Position numbers and translations under genes: made by a program. Below are positions 51,256 to 52,589 of a stretch of DNA of 52,589 nt, piece after piece. Each line of letters opens with the position of its first letter. Positions within the stretch are counted from its first letter, which is position 1. The notes beneath the pieces were generated by a model. It was not told the DNA's origin and did not search any database. It saw nothing but the letters and a program-made list of their open reading frames with translations. Source of the DNA: an uncultured Prevotellaceae bacterium (GTDB lineage: Bacteria > Bacteroidota > Bacteroidia > Bacteroidales > Bacteroidaceae); contig CAMKTJ010000016.1 of assembly GCA_946415645.1 (NCBI GenBank), forward strand, positions 1 through 52,589. Reading direction: 5' to 3'.

Positions 51256-52128
51256 TTAATCCATCACCTTGATACGGACGTTGCGGTACCAAACGTCGTC
51301 ACCGTGATCCTGCAGAGCAAAGTAACCGCCTTCCTTACCTTCCTCAATCATCAGGCCGTAAGCATAGGGGAACTCACCACCCTTGCAGAACTTGCTATTG
51401 TCAAGCATTTCCTTCCACTTTGGAGTCCACAGGTGGTATTCCAATACCTTCTCATCGTTCTGGTAGTGGATAACAGTACCCTTGAAGACAACAATCTTAG
51501 CCTTGTTCCACTCGCCGAAGGGCTTAGCGTTCTGAGGCTTGGCAGGAACCATATCATACAGAGAAGCAGCCTGGCGGTTGCCGTCAACACCCAGCTGAGC
51601 ATCTACGTGGTTGGCGTTGTCCAGAACCTGATACTCAGAGCAGCTCTGCCAGATAGGCAGCATCTCGCCGTTGGCATCCTTAGCCTCCTGAGCCAGATAG
51701 AAGATACCAGAGTTACCACCCTTGCTAATCTTATATTCCAACTCCAGTGTAAAGTTTGTGAACTTATGAGCGAACATCAGGTCGCCACCGCCTTCAGCCT
51801 GAGCCTCGCCGGTACCTGAACCCTTCAGGTGAATGCTCTCGCCGTCGTTCTCCCAGCTTGAGGGAACAGCGTCCTGACCGTAGCCGCGCCATCCGTCCAG
51901 GCTAGAGCCGTCAAAGAGGATGTAGTAACCCTCCTCGTCCTGCTTCAGCTGAGCCAAGTCGTACTGGTCGTTCTCTACAATCTGGGCAACTGCCTCTTCT
52001 CCTGCAGCCTCCTCAGTCTTGTTCTCACAGTTCTTGCAAGCATCACAATCACAGTTGCACTTGCCCTTGTTCTGGCAGCAAGATGCCATCATGGCCAAAG
52101 TTGCTGCAAATAACAATGTCTTTTTCAT
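51256..52128 (-). CDS. DUF1080 (3-keto-disaccharide hydrolase-like) lipoprotein
   Basis: 290 aa. Lipoprotein signal peptide with Cys after MAS (LLFAATLAMMASCC). A Cys-rich stretch follows directly: seven Cys within 18 residues (CCQNKGKCNCDCDACKNC), then an acidic spacer. From ~70 the DUF1080 jelly-roll domain is clear: YILFDGSSLDGWRGYG, DLMFAHKFTNFTLELEYKISKGGNSGIFYLA, SCSEYQVLDNANHVDA, and PFGEWNKAKIVVFKGTVIHYQND. DUF1080 members include 3-ketoglycoside hydrolases and sugar-binding proteins at the cell surface. The Cys cluster is not part of the usual domain and may bind metal. Confidence 0.88.
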   Translation of the reverse strand: MKKTLLFAATLAMMASCCQNKGKCNCDCDACKNCENKTEEAAGEEAVAQIVENDQYDLAQLKQDEEGYYILFDGSSLDGWRGYGQDAVPSSWENDGESIHLKGSGTGEAQAEGGGDLMFAHKFTNFTLELEYKISKGGNSGIFYLAQEAKDANGEMLPIWQSCSEYQVLDNANHVDAQLGVDGNRQAASLYDMVPAKPQNAKPFGEWNKAKIVVFKGTVIHYQNDEKVLEYHLWTPKWKEMLDNSKFCKGGEFPYAYGLMIEEGKEGGYFALQDHGDDVWYRNVRIKVMD

Positions 52129-52173
52129 AACTGATTAATATGTAAATTTGGTAAAAATTAAACGATTTGCCTA

Positions 52174-52181
52174 CAAAGTTA
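52174..52181 (-). promoter_or_regulatory. -7 box of the DUF1080 gene
   Basis: On the - strand TAACTTTG (TAnnTTTG), 46 nt before the start codon. Confidence 0.6.
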
Positions 52182-52209
52182 CGAAAATTAGTGAAACGGC
52201 CAAAGCTAA

Positions 52210-52293
52210 TTAAGAATATTTAAGGCACTGCAGCACCGTTTCCTTGTATTTCCTGGATACAGGCAGGCGTTCCTCGCCTATTCCCGAATCTAC
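52210..52293 (-). pseudogene. Remnant resembling the end of a LytTR DNA-binding domain
   Basis: In the same frame as, and directly behind, the P5-like stop codon lie 27 sense codons ending in TAA (52210-52212): GIGEERLPVSRKYKETVLQC is the core. The words LPVSRKYKETVL closely recall the last strand and helix of LytTR response-regulator domains. No start codon or upstream domain is present, so it looks like the tail of a deleted or displaced regulator gene. The match is short, so the call is tentative. Confidence 0.4.
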
Positions 52294-52316
52294 TCACTCG
52301 CCCATTGCGAGTGAGT
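52292..52316. repeat. Perfect 10-bp stem-loop at the end of the P5-like gene
   Basis: ACTCACTCGC (52292-52301) and GCGAGTGAGT (52307-52316) pair completely with a 5-nt loop. It covers the stop codon (52294-52296). There is no T run, so it is not a standard terminator. Confidence 0.7.
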
Positions 52317-52589
52317 ATCCTTTCAGCATACTCAGCCAATCCTGATTGGCGGTACCGCATTCCATCATGGCCATGGCCATGCCTATCATCAGCCATTGGG
52401 CTGCATGCGTAGCGGGGTCGCCCAGTTCGCTGTCGGCATTGATGCCCGTCCGCTCTGCCACACTGCGGATATAGACCGATGTCCCATTCTCGTTGGGCGG
52501 TGCCCAGCGATAGATAATATCCCGTATGGTCTTCAGCTTGTACTTCTTGTAGTAGGTGTGGCAGAGCAGCCTGAATGCTGCTCGCCAAC
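52294..52589 (-). CDS. Phage structural protein P5-like, C-terminal part (5' end outside window)
   Basis: 97 codons plus stop, running off the right edge. The frame was set by protein likeness: TYYKKYKLKTIRDIIYRWAP, PNENGTSVYIRSVAERTGIN and AAQWLMIGMAMAMMECGT correspond to Bacteroidetes proteins annotated as structural protein P5, which are of phage origin and usually begin with a glucosaminidase- or muramidase-like RGLRNNNPGNI segment. A different frame over the same bases (52220-52588) gives a longer open frame but low-complexity, non-protein-like sequence. A prophage gene or domesticated phage gene is likely. Confidence 0.55.
   Translation of the reverse strand, partial: WRAAFRLLCHTYYKKYKLKTIRDIIYRWAPPNENGTSVYIRSVAERTGINADSELGDPATHAAQWLMIGMAMAMMECGTANQDWLSMLKGYSLAMGE

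Noticed and set aside
52220..52588. 122-codon - strand frame at the right edge
   Set aside because: Low-complexity Arg/Gly/His-rich translation; the alternative frame ending at 52294 gives P5-like protein sequence.

Overview
The window looks like a chromosomal segment of a Bacteroidales bacterium, most likely Prevotellaceae. The grounds are the gene order coaBC, DUF4835 gene, recN; the many family proteins typical of this order (DUF3127, DUF4468, DUF4369, DUF1080, FHS-type sugar transporter, DAHP synthase fused to chorismate mutase); and promoters of the Bacteroidetes form TTTG, about 19 nt, TAnnTTTG in front of many transcription units. No sequence search was possible, so the genus is an inference.

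Layout. 0-10.6 kb: a DUF3127 OB-fold gene diverges from a long co-directional run dnaN, DnaQ-type exonuclease, coaBC, DUF4835, recN, a TPR protein with a decayed trypsin-like domain, tilS and a zinc-ribbon membrane protein, mostly with overlapping start and stop codons. 10.6-17.7 kb: the accessory part. It holds a REP-associated tyrosine transposase (RAYT) surrounded by, and containing, matching REP palindromes; small unknown genes; an atypical lone TnpB; and a 1.1 kb gene-free stretch packed with several unrelated repeat types. 17.7-24.1 kb: cdd, a LysM glucosaminidase, an ABC-F protein with a degenerate second ATPase domain, grpE, dnaJ and folC. 24.2-30.6 kb: a galactose operon (galM, transporter, galK), then tkt and rpiB. 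30.6-39.7 kb: a FlaA1/WbpM-like dehydratase, guaA, polyprenol-phosphate mannose synthase, pyrC, a stand-alone MetH activation domain, plsC, a DUF4369 lipoprotein and an FtsB/DivIC protein. 39.8-46.8 kb: dnaX, the queuosine operon behind a preQ1-I riboswitch and a tRNA-Ser, a DMT transporter, mtnN and a Cu/Zn-type permease with a C-terminal HMA domain. 46.8-51.2 kb: a complete phenylalanine/tyrosine operon (pheA, aminotransferase, aroF-chorismate mutase, tyrA) preceded by a 21-codon leader peptide, 9 of whose codons are Phe or Tyr, and mutually exclusive terminator and antiterminator hairpins. 51.2-52.6 kb: a DUF1080 lipoprotein, a LytTR-like gene remnant and the end of a phage-P5-like gene.

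Most notable. (1) The Phe/Tyr attenuator, complete with promoter, leader peptide and two 9-10 bp alternative stems. (2) The RAYT-REP system, with stems that vary in a compensating way and one REP inserted in frame in the transposase gene. (3) Tandem heptanucleotide repeats of several unrelated sequences but always period 7, found in six gene-to-gene gaps. (4) The preQ1-I riboswitch directly behind a tRNA-Ser. (5) A sigma-54-like promoter in front of grpE-dnaJ. (6) The repeat-dense 16.6-17.7 kb gap.
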